DNA of 64,000 bases from Actinotalea lenta (GCF_030586465.1 NZ_JAUQYP010000001.1:2336981-2400980), one strand, 5' to 3'. Counted from the stretch's first letter, positions 33,505-42,507 are shown. Notes: generated by a model not told the origin, from the sequence alone. Made by a program: numbers and translations.

Positions 33505-34544
33505 GCCGCCACCGCCTTCGCCAGACCGACCGGTACCGCGGCGACGCGGCCGTGGTCGCCGATGACAAGATGCTTGCCGCGCCGCACCGTGCTCAGCGCG
33601 TCCCCGACCGACACCGGGATACGGCTGGCACTGGCGAGGTACTGGCCGAGACCGGGCAGCATGGCCCCTCCGCCGGCCAGGACGACAAGGTCCACGGCCG
33701 CGCCAGGGTTGTTGCTCGCGTAGTACACGAAGGTGTTCCGGATGGACTCCACGAGCGGCCGGGCCGTCTCCAGAACGGCGTTACCGACCGCCTGGAGCTC
33801 GCCGGGCACCTCCATGCCGAGTCCGACCTTCCGCTTGAGGTCCTCGGCCTCCTGGAAGCTGACGCTCAGCTCCCGGGCCACGGCCTCGGTGGTGTGGTTG
33901 CCCCCGAACGGCAGGATGCGGACGAACCGCGGAGCCCCGGACGCCACGACCACGACCTGCGTGATCTGCGCACCGATCTCCACCACCGCGACGGTCTTCG
34001 TGGCCGCCTCGCCCCCGATCAAGGCCCGGAGCAGGGCGAACGAGCTGAGGTCCACCATCTGGGGGCGCAGACCTGCCGACTCGACGGCGAGGATGTTCGC
34101 GCGCACGGTGTCGCGCGTGGCCGCGACGAGCATGCCGTGCAGCATCCGGCCCTGCGGGCCGTCCACCTCGGCCGTCGGCAGGAAGTCGAGGAGGGCCTCG
34201 TCCGCCGGCATGGGGAGGAGCTCGCCCACCTGGAAGGGAAGCGACTGCTTGAGCTGCGCGAGGGGCAGCCACGGGAGGTCCAGCTCCCGGACGATCACGC
34301 GCTGGTTCCCGACGCCGATGTTCACGTCGCGGGTGGCGAACTTCCCGACGGACCAGAGCTGGCGGATGGCCGCGCTCACGGTCGCGGCGTCCTCGACCTC
34401 GCCGTCCCGCACCGTCCCCAAGGGGAGCGGGACCTCCGCGTATCGCGTCAGCGTCGCGGACCCGTTCGCGGATGACTTGCTCACCTCGGCAGCGCGCACG
34501 CAGGTGGCTCCGATGTCCAAACCGATCACACCAGCCTTGGCCAC
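33501..34544 (-). CDS. pilM: PilM: actin-like pilus assembly ATPase
   Basis: Cytoplasmic actin/FtsA-like protein linking the PilN tail to the pilus motor. The 347-aa protein has actin-fold phosphate motifs GLDIGATCVRAAEV at the N-terminus and VVLAGGGAMLPGL near the C-terminus. It also has PFQVGELLPMPADEALLDF. I chose GTG 34544, with AAAGGGG 9 nt upstream, over an ATG at 34577. The gene has its own sigma-28-type promoter candidate and heads pilM-pilN-pilO. Confidence 0.93.
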   Translation of the reverse strand: MAKAGVIGLDIGATCVRAAEVSKSSANGSATLTRYAEVPLPLGTVRDGEVEDAATVSAAIRQLWSVGKFATRDVNIGVGNQRVIVRELDLPWLPLAQLKQSLPFQVGELLPMPADEALLDFLPTAEVDGPQGRMLHGMLVAATRDTVRANILAVESAGLRPQMVDLSSFALLRALIGGEAATKTVAVVEIGAQITQVVVVASGAPRFVRILPFGGNHTTEAVARELSVSFQEAEDLKRKVGLGMEVPGELQAVGNAVLETARPLVESIRNTFVYYASNNPGAAVDLVVLAGGGAMLPGLGQYLASASRIPVSVGDALSTVRRGKHLVIGDHGRVAAVPVGLAKAVAA

Positions 34545-34577
34545 TGGCCGTCCCCTTTCGCGCGGTGTCCACGTCAT

Positions 34578-34606
34578 CTATCGGCCCGGCCTGAGACAAC
34601 CTTGAG
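34578..34606 (-). promoter_or_regulatory. Sigma-28-type promoter candidate for pilM-N-O
   Basis: On the minus strand CTCAAG (34601-34606), 16 nt after TCAA, then GCCGATAG (34578-34585), a 7-of-8 match to the FliA/WhiG -10 GCCGATAA. It leaves a leader of about 27 nt before GTG 34544. Confidence 0.65.
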
Positions 34607-34617
34607 GGCGAAGCGCG

Positions 34618-35403
34618 TTACGCCAGCACTCCGAGGTAGGCGCCCCAGAGTGCCTCGCCCCACGCGGCTCCGACGGCCGCGCCGAGGACCATCCATGGTC
34701 CGAACGGGATCGCGCTACGGCGTCCCGCGCGGCGCGACACGAGGAGCCCGAGCGAGAAGATCCCGCCCAGCAGGAACGCGGCGAACGCACCGACCACCCA
34801 GCTGCCCCAGCCGAGCCAGGCGAGCGCCCCGCCCAGGACGCCGGCGAGCTTCACGTCCCCGAAACCCATCCCCCCGGGACGCAGCACCATGAGGGCGAAG
34901 TACAGCGTGAAGAGGCCCACCGCACCCACGAGCCCGCGCAGCAACGCCCCGGGCCCTGTCGTCCCGCCGGGCGCCAGGCTGGCGATCACCAGCACGACGC
35001 CGACCACCGGGTAGGACGGCAGCACGAGCGCATCGGGGAGGCGATGGACGTCGAGGTCGATGAGCGCCAACGCGAGGCCCACCGCTGCGAGATACCCGAA
35101 GGCGAGCGTCTCCCAGGCGACGCCGAACCGGACCACGGTGAGCACGAAGAGCACCCCGGTCGCGGACTCGACCAGGACGTACCGCGCGCTGATCGCCGCG
35201 CCGCAGTCCCGGCACCGGCCGCGCAACGCCAGCCACGACACCACCGGGACGTTGTCCCACGGGCGGATCCGGTGCTCGCACGCCGGGCACGCGCTCGGCG
35301 GGCTCACGACGGACTCGCCCCGCGGCACGCGCCAGATCACGACGTTGAGGAAGGAGCCGACGAGAAGGCCGAGGACACCCGCCAGGACGAGGACCGGCGT
35401 CAC
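34618..35403 (-). CDS. pilD: Prepilin peptidase / methyltransferase (A24 family)
   Basis: Aspartic membrane protease that cleaves and N-methylates type IV prepilins. The 261-aa multispanning protein has two CxxC pairs (Cys39, 42, 64, 67) in the methyltransferase loop. Catalytic Asp motifs are IDLDVHRLPD and GMGFGDVKLAG. GTG 35403 lies 1 nt behind the stop of the PilX-like gene; GTG 35412 is an alternative. Mycobacterium tuberculosis keeps an A24 peptidase gene (Rv2551c) next to aroE, so this locus may be ancestral. Confidence 0.92.
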   Translation of the reverse strand: MTPVLVLAGVLGLLVGSFLNVVIWRVPRGESVVSPPSACPACEHRIRPWDNVPVVSWLALRGRCRDCGAAISARYVLVESATGVLFVLTVVRFGVAWETLAFGYLAAVGLALALIDLDVHRLPDALVLPSYPVVGVVLVIASLAPGGTTGPGALLRGLVGAVGLFTLYFALMVLRPGGMGFGDVKLAGVLGGALAWLGWGSWVVGAFAAFLLGGIFSLGLLVSRRAGRRSAIPFGPWMVLGAAVGAAWGEALWGAYLGVLA

Positions 35404-35404
35404 G

Positions 35405-36895
35405 TCACCCACCCGAGTAGTCGAGCCACAGCGACGTCGTGATGATGCTCGAGAAGGGCGCGTCCGAGTTCGGGTCGAAGTACACCGACGGGTTCTTGAC
35501 CTCGGACGAGTGGATAGGTCCGGGGTCCGGTGACGAGCACTGGTTGGCGGAGATGACCGAACCCACCGCACCGGCGCTCGATGTCTCGAGCTGGATGTCG
35601 TCACCCGCGACGAACATGCCGCTCACGACCGGCGGCCCCATGCTGCCCGCCTGCCAGTTGGAGTGCGTCACGAGATCGCCGTCGGCCATCATCCACAGGT
35701 TGTGGTACGCAGGCTGGCCGAGATCGTAGTGGTCCCAGTTGATGTTGCCGTACTCCTTGTTGGAGCAGCTCGTGGGGTCTTCCGCCGACGCGACGACCGT
35801 GAACCGGGGGATGACCCCGTTCCCGGTGCCCACGTCGACGTTGGCGTGATAGGCGAAGTACGTCCCGCTGAGCGTGTTGCCCGTGGCTATCCACGTGTGC
35901 GCGCCGTCCCACTTCCAACCGCGTACCTGGGTGCTGCCCGACGCCGTGCCGATCGTCGTGGGTGCCGTGCAGGGCCCCGCGGAGGAGTACGGGCGGACGG
36001 TCCCGTCCGTGCACAGGTCGTACCAGTCGACGATCGCGTTGGGGTCGTCCGTGCTGGCCCGCAGGTAGAACAGGCCGGCGTCGACGGAAGGGATCGCCTC
36101 CGCGCCCTTGGTCTCGACGCTGCTGCTGCCCCAGTTCGTGACGTTGTACGTGAAGTTGTTCGACGACGCGCTCGAGGGGTCGGTCGAGGTCACGGGGCCT
36201 GTCACGGTCGGGTTGCCGTTGGTCGAGATCGTGCCGTTGGAGTGGACGCTGGCCTGGTCGTCGAAGGCCCCGGCGGCGCCGGTGACGGTCGTGCTCGAGT
36301 CGAGCAGCAGGTCGCCGGCCGTGAGGATCGCGTGCAACGGCTTGTAGGGCATGAAGACGTACTCGGACTTGATGAGTCGGGTCTTCGTCGCGTCGGCGAA
36401 GGACGGGATCGCGGAGAGCGCATAGACCTTGCCGTACTTGACGTGCGCCGACGGCGGCTTCAGCACCACGTACTGCCCACCGTCGCCGGACTGCACGCAC
36501 GTCCCGGCGGACACCATGGCCTCGAGCTGGGACCTGGCCCAGGTGCGCTCCGCGTCCTCTGTCGAGAAGACACCTCCGGCTCCGTCACCCGACGTGGGGA
36601 AGCCGATCTCGGCGCCCGGGCACCACGTGGACGTCGCGGCGGGGACCGGATAGTCCGAGTTCGTCGCCGAGTACGCGCCCTGGACCTCGGAGAGCGTCCG
36701 GTCGACGCCCGCCTCGGCCACGGCGAGCGACGTCTCGAACGTCTGGCGCTGGTGGCTCTGCGCCATCGCATTGACGGCGATCGCCACCGCGGTCGCCGCG
36801 ATCGCGAACACGAAGACCGAGACCCCGATCACCAGGATGAGACCGACGCCCGCGTCGTCGGCCACTCGTCGGCGCCATCTCATCACCGTGGTCAC
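35405..36895 (-). CDS. PilX-like pilus-associated surface protein
   Basis: A 496-aa protein with a class III-like hydrophobic N-terminus (DDAGVGLILVIGVSVFVFAI) after a short basic leader. It resembles PilX N-terminal domains: no Glu at position +5 after the possible G16/V17 cleavage site. QSHQRQTFETSLAVAEAGVD follows. The rest (~100-496) is a large, Ser/Thr/Asn-rich extracellular domain with a few Cys residues and no motif I recognise. The GTG start overlaps the upstream prepilin stop (GTGA). It is probably a minor pilin or tip/adhesion component. Confidence 0.7.
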   Translation of the reverse strand: MTTVMRWRRRVADDAGVGLILVIGVSVFVFAIAATAVAIAVNAMAQSHQRQTFETSLAVAEAGVDRTLSEVQGAYSATNSDYPVPAATSTWCPGAEIGFPTSGDGAGGVFSTEDAERTWARSQLEAMVSAGTCVQSGDGGQYVVLKPPSAHVKYGKVYALSAIPSFADATKTRLIKSEYVFMPYKPLHAILTAGDLLLDSSTTVTGAAGAFDDQASVHSNGTISTNGNPTVTGPVTSTDPSSASSNNFTYNVTNWGSSSVETKGAEAIPSVDAGLFYLRASTDDPNAIVDWYDLCTDGTVRPYSSAGPCTAPTTIGTASGSTQVRGWKWDGAHTWIATGNTLSGTYFAYHANVDVGTGNGVIPRFTVVASAEDPTSCSNKEYGNINWDHYDLGQPAYHNLWMMADGDLVTHSNWQAGSMGPPVVSGMFVAGDDIQLETSSAGAVGSVISANQCSSPDPGPIHSSEVKNPSVYFDPNSDAPFSSIITTSLWLDYSGG

Positions 36896-37467
36896 CCCTT
36901 GTTCCGCAGCCGTGCGCTGAACACGGCGGTGCGTTCCCTGGACCCCAGGTCCAGCTTCGAGTCATAGGTCAACGAGATGTCGATCTCGTGGGCGGTGGCA
37001 GCGGACGCCGCGCCCCCGTCGTAGGAGAAGATGGCGTCCACGATCAGGGAGGACGCCTGGATGTGCGTGGTCTGCGGCGTCCCACCGGCACCGGACCCGA
37101 CGATCCTGACGACGTCGTAGTGCTGGAGGTCGGCGTCCTGGACGAGCTGCCAGGTGATGATCTCCGTCGGCTCCTCGACGTAGTCGGAGTTGGCGTCGAT
37201 CCACACCTGCAGGTGCGACGTGCACGTCGGGTCCCAGGCCGCCCCGTCGCACACCGCGGATCGAGCCTCGCGGATGTCCCGGCCCAGCCGGTCCATGACG
37301 ACCTTGGCATCGGCAAGGCCCGTGGCCTCGTCGTCGGTGCGGATCAGGACTCGACCGGCCTGCGACACCGCACCCACGACCAGCGTCGAGACGACACCCA
37401 TGAGCACCATCGTGATGAGCAGCTCGATGAGGGTGAGTCCGCTGTCCTCCCGCCTGGCGGGCTTCAT
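36892..37467 (-). CDS. Minor type IV prepilin (PilW-like)
   Basis: A 191-aa prepilin. The leader MKPARREDSG is cut before LTLIELLITMVLMGV, with Glu at +5 of the mature protein. A hydrophobic helix follows, then a soluble domain with two cysteines (VCDG and PTCTS). ATG 37467 shares a base with the preceding stop; GTG 37470 would add one residue. It lies between the PilV-like and PilX-like genes, the usual minor-pilin cluster order. Confidence 0.85.
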   Translation of the reverse strand: MKPARREDSGLTLIELLITMVLMGVVSTLVVGAVSQAGRVLIRTDDEATGLADAKVVMDRLGRDIREARSAVCDGAAWDPTCTSHLQVWIDANSDYVEEPTEIITWQLVQDADLQHYDVVRIVGSGAGGTPQTTHIQASSLIVDAIFSYDGGAASAATAHEIDISLTYDSKLDLGSRERTAVFSARLRNKG

Positions 37468-39092
37468 CACTTCACCCCGATCTGGAACGCAGCCGGCATC
37501 TGGCCGGGGACGTCATACCCGAGGCGACCGTTCCCGCCGGCGACCGCGATGCGGACGCCGAAGACACCATTCCTCGCGATCTGCGGCTGGGGGACGTCCG
37601 GCAATGTCACGTAGACCTCCTGGAACCCGCTGCAGCCGGTGGGAAGGGAGATCGACGTGTCGGCGAGAACGCTCCGGGACCCGCTTGCGGTCGACGCCGA
37701 GTACAGCACCACCTCGGCCTGGGTGGGGGCCGTCCCGCCATCCGCGGCGATCCACAGACGCAGGACACCCGTGCCGTCGAGGCGGGTGTTCGACTCCGCC
37801 GTCATCTGCCAGTCCGCGTACTGGTGCGGATCGGTCAGCGCGAGCGTCCCTGCCGCGTCGGGCAGCGCACCGGAGGCCTGGATGACCCGCCCCGTCGTGG
37901 TGGGTGCCACGTCGGTGGAGTACTCCGGGAGGTAAGGCTCGTCGGGCCCGGTCGAGTTGAAGTACATCTGCGCCTGGGTCGTCGACGGCCCCACGCCGTC
38001 GTTGTGGAGCGCGTACTCGCGGACCGAGTAGTTCCCGTTCCCGACCCCGGTGACGCTGCCGACCGACGGCGCTGCGCACGTGGTCTCCGTGGTGGGCGGC
38101 GACGTCGACGGGGTGGGTGTGGGACCTGGGGTCGGACCGATCACGCCCGTGGTGATCGTCGACGTTGCCGTCACCGATGCGGACGCGCCCGTCGCGGACG
38201 GCTGGCCGACCGAGGTCGCGGTGACCGTCGTGTCGAACGTCCCGAGTGCGGCGCCGGTGGTCGTGGTGCGGGTCAGGAAGAAGCGGAAGGTGGTGCTGGG
38301 GTCGACACGACCCGTGTCCGGCTGACCGTTCATCGTGGTGTCCGCCAACGGCGTGTCACCCGCAGACAGGGTCCCGTCACCGTCGGTGTCGGCGACCAGT
38401 GACCAGCCGGTGGACCACCCGGACAGGGTGATGTCCCACCGGTCGGGTGCGCCCTGGTTGAGCAGCGTGACCTCGTAGGTGAGCGTGCCGCCGGGGTTCA
38501 CGGCCATGCTCGTCACGGGCATCTCGAGCTTGAAGCGCGGCAGTGGCAGCCCTCGCTGCGTGAAGGCGATCATGCTCGAGATCGACCGCTCATGGGGCGT
38601 ACTGCCGGTGGTCCAGTTGACGAACACCGTGGCGCGGACAGCCTGGTCGACCGGCTGGTCCGAGGCGGTGATGTAGCTCGACACGGTGAAGGTGGTCCCG
38701 TTGACCGTCTGGTTGGCCACGCCGGCCGCCGTGCCGTCGTCCACGGTCTTGATGTGCGGGGTCACGGCACCGCCGGTGCCGAGCACGAGCGTCTCCGGCG
38801 TCCCGTCGACCATGAGGCACGGGGTGCCGCTGCAGTTGAGGATCCGCGGGTCCCCCGCCAGGTCCGTGGAATCCATCGTCAGTGAACCGAAGTCCACAGC
38901 TCGCAGGCGTTCCAGCTCCGCCGTCATGGCGTCGGTCGCCTGCTGGTTCTGCCGGCCGTACAAGGAGGTGCGCAGCCCGGCCACGAGGGTTGTCGCGAGG
39001 GCACCGAAGACGACACCGGCGATCAGGAGGGCGACGACCATCTCGATCAGGCCGAAACCGTCGTCCGGGCGGGCGGTCCGCTGCGGCGCCAT
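37467..39092 (-). CDS. Large minor prepilin (PilV-like) with EF-hand-like loop
   Basis: A 541-aa protein. The prepilin signal is RPDDG/FGLIEMVVALLIAG, cleaved after G12 with Glu17 at +5. Residues ~185-310 form a domain with the Ca-type loop DTDGDGTLSAGD (~235-246). A Thr/Pro linker (TPGPTPTPSTSPPTT) joins it to a second domain. Of three in-frame ATGs (39116, 39098, 39092) I chose 39092 because AAAGGGAG lies 7 nt upstream. It is much longer than ordinary minor pilins, which suggests a surface-exposed tip or adhesive role. Confidence 0.78.
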   Translation of the reverse strand: MAPQRTARPDDGFGLIEMVVALLIAGVVFGALATTLVAGLRTSLYGRQNQQATDAMTAELERLRAVDFGSLTMDSTDLAGDPRILNCSGTPCLMVDGTPETLVLGTGGAVTPHIKTVDDGTAAGVANQTVNGTTFTVSSYITASDQPVDQAVRATVFVNWTTGSTPHERSISSMIAFTQRGLPLPRFKLEMPVTSMAVNPGGTLTYEVTLLNQGAPDRWDITLSGWSTGWSLVADTDGDGTLSAGDTPLADTTMNGQPDTGRVDPSTTFRFFLTRTTTTGAALGTFDTTVTATSVGQPSATGASASVTATSTITTGVIGPTPGPTPTPSTSPPTTETTCAAPSVGSVTGVGNGNYSVREYALHNDGVGPSTTQAQMYFNSTGPDEPYLPEYSTDVAPTTTGRVIQASGALPDAAGTLALTDPHQYADWQMTAESNTRLDGTGVLRLWIAADGGTAPTQAEVVLYSASTASGSRSVLADTSISLPTGCSGFQEVYVTLPDVPQPQIARNGVFGVRIAVAGGNGRLGYDVPGQMPAAFQIGVK

Positions 39093-39139
39093 CCTCATAC
39101 TCCCTTTCGGAGTCATCCGGGGCGTTCAGGGAAGCGGCG

Positions 39140-39179
39140 CTCTGCGGGGAGGGCGGGAGCCCCCGCCCTCCCCGCAGAG
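39140..39179 (-). terminator. 18-bp perfect hairpin between pilA and minor pilin genes
   Basis: Arms 39140-39157 and 39162-39179 are perfectly complementary (CTCTGCGGGGAGGGCGGG on one side) with the 4-nt loop AGCC. It lies 16 nt past the pilA stop. No T-tract follows. It probably limits read-through and protects the pilA message, so the major pilin outweighs the minor pilins. Confidence 0.75.
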
Positions 39180-39195
39180 GCGCATCAAGCTCAGA

Positions 39196-39606
39196 TCACG
39201 GGCAGGTAGTCGGCTTGGTGGTCGTCGGCACGCCCGCCGTCGAGTCGTAGTACCACACCGTGGTGGACTTGGAGGTCACCGACATGCAGTAGCCGTCGGC
39301 GCCGGTGGTTCCCAGGGCCGTGGCCGCCCAACCGCTGTTGTCGGCCGACTCGTTGAAGCCCACGCTCTGAAGATCTGCGACGTTGTTCGTGTACGCGTTG
39401 TTGTCGGTGAGCCAGGTCTCCTCGGCCGTGGCCATGTTCTTCAGGTCGGACTTGGCCTGGGCATCCCAGCCCTTCTTCCGCTGGTTGAGGAAGACCGGGA
39501 TGGCGATCGCGGCCAGGATGCCGATGATGATGATGACGACGAGGAGCTCGATGAGGGTGAAGCCCTTGTCCTTCTCCGCGACGGACTTCCGGATACGAGC
39601 GATCAT
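39196..39606 (-). CDS. pilA: Major type IV pilin PilA
   Basis: Structural pilin. The 136-aa prepilin has the leader MIARIRKSVAEKDKG, cleaved before FTLIELLVVIIIIGILAAIA, with Glu at +5. A small soluble domain follows with two cysteines (GYCM and the C-terminal TTCP), suitable for a disulfide-closed loop. GAAGGG precedes the ATG. It has its own sigma-28-type promoter candidate and is followed by a strong hairpin, consistent with high expression. Confidence 0.92.
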   Translation of the reverse strand: MIARIRKSVAEKDKGFTLIELLVVIIIIGILAAIAIPVFLNQRKKGWDAQAKSDLKNMATAEETWLTDNNAYTNNVADLQSVGFNESADNSGWAATALGTTGADGYCMSVTSKSTTVWYYDSTAGVPTTTKPTTCP

Positions 39607-39635
39607 GGCGCTGCCCTTCGATGTCGATGTCAGGT

Positions 39636-39650
39636 CCCCGGTGACCGGGG
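39636..39650 (-). other. Stem-loop in the pilA 5' leader
   Basis: CCCCGG / CCGGGG with a 3-nt loop, 30 nt before the pilA ATG. Possibly mRNA-stabilising; function unknown. Confidence 0.4.
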
Positions 39651-39674
39651 GTCATGCTGGGTGCTACGGGTGAT

Positions 39675-39703
39675 GCATCGGGGCTCGTCGCGGCCGACTT
39701 GAG
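39675..39703 (-). promoter_or_regulatory. Sigma-28-type promoter candidate for pilA
   Basis: On the minus strand CTCAAG (39698-39703), 16 nt after TCAA, then CCCGATGC (39675-39682). The -10 is the weakest of the set (5 of 8 against GCCGATAA), but spacing and -35 are exact. Leader ~62 nt. Confidence 0.5.
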
Positions 39704-39760
39704 CGATGCCTGGCGGTTTGTCGGCCAGGTTCACCCGGTCGGCGCATTCGCCGTTCGGTG

Positions 39761-40990
39761 TCAGCCGATGAGGTCGAAGATCTTGAAGATCGGCATGTAC
39801 ATGGCAATGATCATGGATCCGATGATCGAGCCGATGACCACGATCATCAGGGGCTCGATGAGCGACGTCAGCGCCTCGGTGGTCGCCTCGACCTCCTGGT
39901 CGTAGAACTCCGAGATCTTGTCGAGCATGGTGTCCAGCGCACCGGTGTCCTCACCGACCGCCATCATCTGCACCACCATGGGCGGGAAGACCTTGTGCTG
40001 CGCCAGCGGCCCGGTGAGGGCCTGACCGGAACGCACCGAGTCGGCGATGTCCCGCGAGGCCCGCTCGATGACGACGTTGCCGCTGGTCTCCCCCACGACG
40101 TTCAACGCCTGCAGGATGGGGACGCCCGCGCGCACCATGGTGCCGAAGTTGCGCGTGAACCGGCTCACCGCGATCTTTTGGAACAGCGGCCCGAACACGG
40201 GGATCTTCAGCTTCAGCGGGTCGAGCCTCTCGCGGACGCCGCGGTCGTTCTTGTGCCGCCCCCACCAGGCGGCGAAGGCGACCGCGCCGACCGCCAGGAC
40301 GGGGGCGATCCACTTCATGACGCCCGAGAGGAACACGAGGACCCGGGTCGGGAGCGGGAGCTCGCCGCCCAGTCCCTCGAACATCGAGGCGAAGACCGGC
40401 ACGATGAACAGCAGCATGCCGATCGTGGCCAGGATGGCGAACACGAAGACCACCACGGGATAGGTCATCGCGCTCTTGATCGTCGAGCGCAGCTTGACCT
40501 CGGCCTCGAAGTTCTCCGCGATGCGCAGCAGGACGGAGTCCAGGAAGCCGCCGACCTCGCCCGCCTTGACCATGTTGATCATCAGCGGCGGGAACACCTG
40601 CGGGTGCTTGGCGAGCGACGCGGACAACGCCGAGCCGCTCTCCACGTCGGTGCGCACCTGACCGACGACCTTCGCGAGCGCCTTGTTCTCGGTCTGCTCC
40701 GCGAGGATCGACAGCGCCCGGAGCAGGGTCAGGCCCGCGTTGATCATCGTCGCCAGCTGACGGGACAGGATCGCGATGTCCTTCAGCTTGATGCGGTCAC
40801 CGAACCCCGGGATCTTCAGCTCCCGCTGCAGCCCCGCGTTCTGCACCTCGCTGATCGCGATCGGCGCGAGGCCCATGGTGCGCAGCCGGTTGGCGACCGC
40901 CGCCTGGTTGCTCGCCTCGATCCTGCCCTTGACGACCTTCCCGCCCCGGTCACGGACGGAGTACTCGAACGTCTTCGTGGCGGTCGCCAT
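39761..40990 (-). CDS. pilC: Pilus inner-membrane platform protein PilC
   Basis: GspF/PilC-family platform protein on which PilB and PilT act. The 409-aa protein has two repeated cytoplasmic helical domains, with LSRQLATMINAGLTLLRAL and FTRNFGTMVRAGVPILQAL. Three membrane helices follow the family pattern. ATG 40990 shares one base with the pilT stop (TGATG), so it is coupled to pilT. Confidence 0.95.
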   Translation of the reverse strand: MATATKTFEYSVRDRGGKVVKGRIEASNQAAVANRLRTMGLAPIAISEVQNAGLQRELKIPGFGDRIKLKDIAILSRQLATMINAGLTLLRALSILAEQTENKALAKVVGQVRTDVESGSALSASLAKHPQVFPPLMINMVKAGEVGGFLDSVLLRIAENFEAEVKLRSTIKSAMTYPVVVFVFAILATIGMLLFIVPVFASMFEGLGGELPLPTRVLVFLSGVMKWIAPVLAVGAVAFAAWWGRHKNDRGVRERLDPLKLKIPVFGPLFQKIAVSRFTRNFGTMVRAGVPILQALNVVGETSGNVVIERASRDIADSVRSGQALTGPLAQHKVFPPMVVQMMAVGEDTGALDTMLDKISEFYDQEVEATTEALTSLIEPLMIVVIGSIIGSMIIAMYMPIFKIFDLIG

Positions 40991-42507
40991 CAGTACATCC
41001 CTCCAGCGGGTGCACCGCCGGCGAGGGTCACCGCACTGAGCGGGTCACCACCCGTCATCGACCCGAGGGCGCTGCCCCCGCCGCCCGAGCCGATCCGGCC
41101 GGTCAGCCTGTTGAAGTCGGCGACGTTCTGGCACTTCTCCACGCCGGTCTCGTACGTGATCGCCTGGGCGCGGACCAGCTCGGCGAGGTGCTGGTCCATC
41201 GTGTGCATGCCCTGCTGGAGGCCGGCCTGCATCGCGGAGTAGATCTGGTGGGTCTTGCCCTCGCGGATCAGGTTCCGGATGGCCGGCGTGGCGAGCAGGA
41301 TCTCGGTCGCCACGACGCGGCCCTTGCCGTTGGCCCGCTTGCACAGCGTCTGGCACACGACGCCTTGGATCGCGGCCGCGAGCTGCGTGCGGATCTGGTC
41401 CTGCTGGTGCGCCGGGAACACGTCGATGATGCGGTCGATCGTCTGGGCGGCGTCCTGGGTGTGCAGGGTCGCGAAGACCAGGTGACCGGTCTCGGCGGCC
41501 GTCAGCGCCACGGAGATCGTCTCGAGGTCACGCATCTCGCCGACCAGGATCACGTCGGGGTCCTGGCGCAGCACGTGCTTGAGCGCGTTGGCGAACGAGT
41601 GCGTGTCCGACCCGACCTCGCGCTGGTTGATGAGCGACCTCTTGTGCCGGTGCAGGAACTCGATCGGGTCCTCGACCGTCATGATGTGCTCGTTGCGGCT
41701 GCGGTTGGCGAGGTCGATCACCGCGGCGAGCGTCGTCGACTTGCCCGATCCGGTGGGACCGGTGACGAGCACCAGACCGCGCGGGAGGTTCGCGAAGTTG
41801 GCCACGACCGGCGGGACCCCGAGCTCCTCGAGCGGCTTGATCTCGTAGGGGATCATGCGGAACGCCGCCCCGACGGAGTCTCGCTGCCGGTAGAGGTTCA
41901 CACGGAAGCGCGAGACGCCCCTGACCGCGTACGCGAAGTCGAGCTCCAGGTTCTCCTCGAAGGTCTCCCGCTGCTTCTGGGTGAGCACCGCATACAGGGT
42001 GCGCTGCAGCGAGTCGGGGTACATGGTCGGGAATCCGTCGAGGGGCCGTAGTCCCCCGTCCAACCGGATCATCGGCTGCGAACCGGACGTCAGGTGCAGG
42101 TCGGACGCGCCGGCGGCGACCATGGCACGCAACGCCGCGTCCAGGTCGACGTCCCCCTCCTGGCTCGCCTGGGGCATCCCGACCCGGCGCGCCGCGGGGG
42201 GCGCCGACCGTTCGGGCGTCGCCGACCGCTCGGGAGCTGCCGCACGCGCAGGACCCCCCGGCGACGTGGCGGGCCCAGGACCTGAGGTGGGCCGGACCGG
42301 CGGGGCTGCGGCGGCGCCACCCGCGACGCGCCCGGGAGCCGGGGCGCTCTGGCCCGTGGATGGTGCGCTCTGGGCACGCGCCGCGTCGGGCCCGTAGCCG
42401 GCCGGCACACCTGGCGCGGTCGGGATGTCGTGCCGCGGGGCGCCGGGCTGCCGCTCGGGCAGCGGGCTCCACCGCTCGGGTGCTCCGGGGTCGGGGGTCG
42501 TGTTCAC
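40990..42507 (-). CDS. pilT: Pilus retraction ATPase PilT
   Basis: Hexameric ATPase that powers pilus retraction. The 505-aa protein has a Pro/Ala-rich N-terminal extension (~1-115) absent from the usual ~350-aa PilT. The standard core follows: LVLVTGPTGSGKST (Walker A), MTVEDPIEF (Asp box), DPDVILVGEMRD (Walker B), HLVFATLHT (His box) and the PilT-specific AIRNLIREGK. A Gly-rich tail ends it. The start is a GTG at 42507. It has its own sigma-28-type promoter candidate just after pilB and is coupled to pilC. Confidence 0.95.
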   Translation of the reverse strand: MNTTPDPGAPERWSPLPERQPGAPRHDIPTAPGVPAGYGPDAARAQSAPSTGQSAPAPGRVAGGAAAAPPVRPTSGPGPATSPGGPARAAAPERSATPERSAPPAARRVGMPQASQEGDVDLDAALRAMVAAGASDLHLTSGSQPMIRLDGGLRPLDGFPTMYPDSLQRTLYAVLTQKQRETFEENLELDFAYAVRGVSRFRVNLYRQRDSVGAAFRMIPYEIKPLEELGVPPVVANFANLPRGLVLVTGPTGSGKSTTLAAVIDLANRSRNEHIMTVEDPIEFLHRHKRSLINQREVGSDTHSFANALKHVLRQDPDVILVGEMRDLETISVALTAAETGHLVFATLHTQDAAQTIDRIIDVFPAHQQDQIRTQLAAAIQGVVCQTLCKRANGKGRVVATEILLATPAIRNLIREGKTHQIYSAMQAGLQQGMHTMDQHLAELVRAQAITYETGVEKCQNVADFNRLTGRIGSGGGGSALGSMTGGDPLSAVTLAGGAPAGGMY

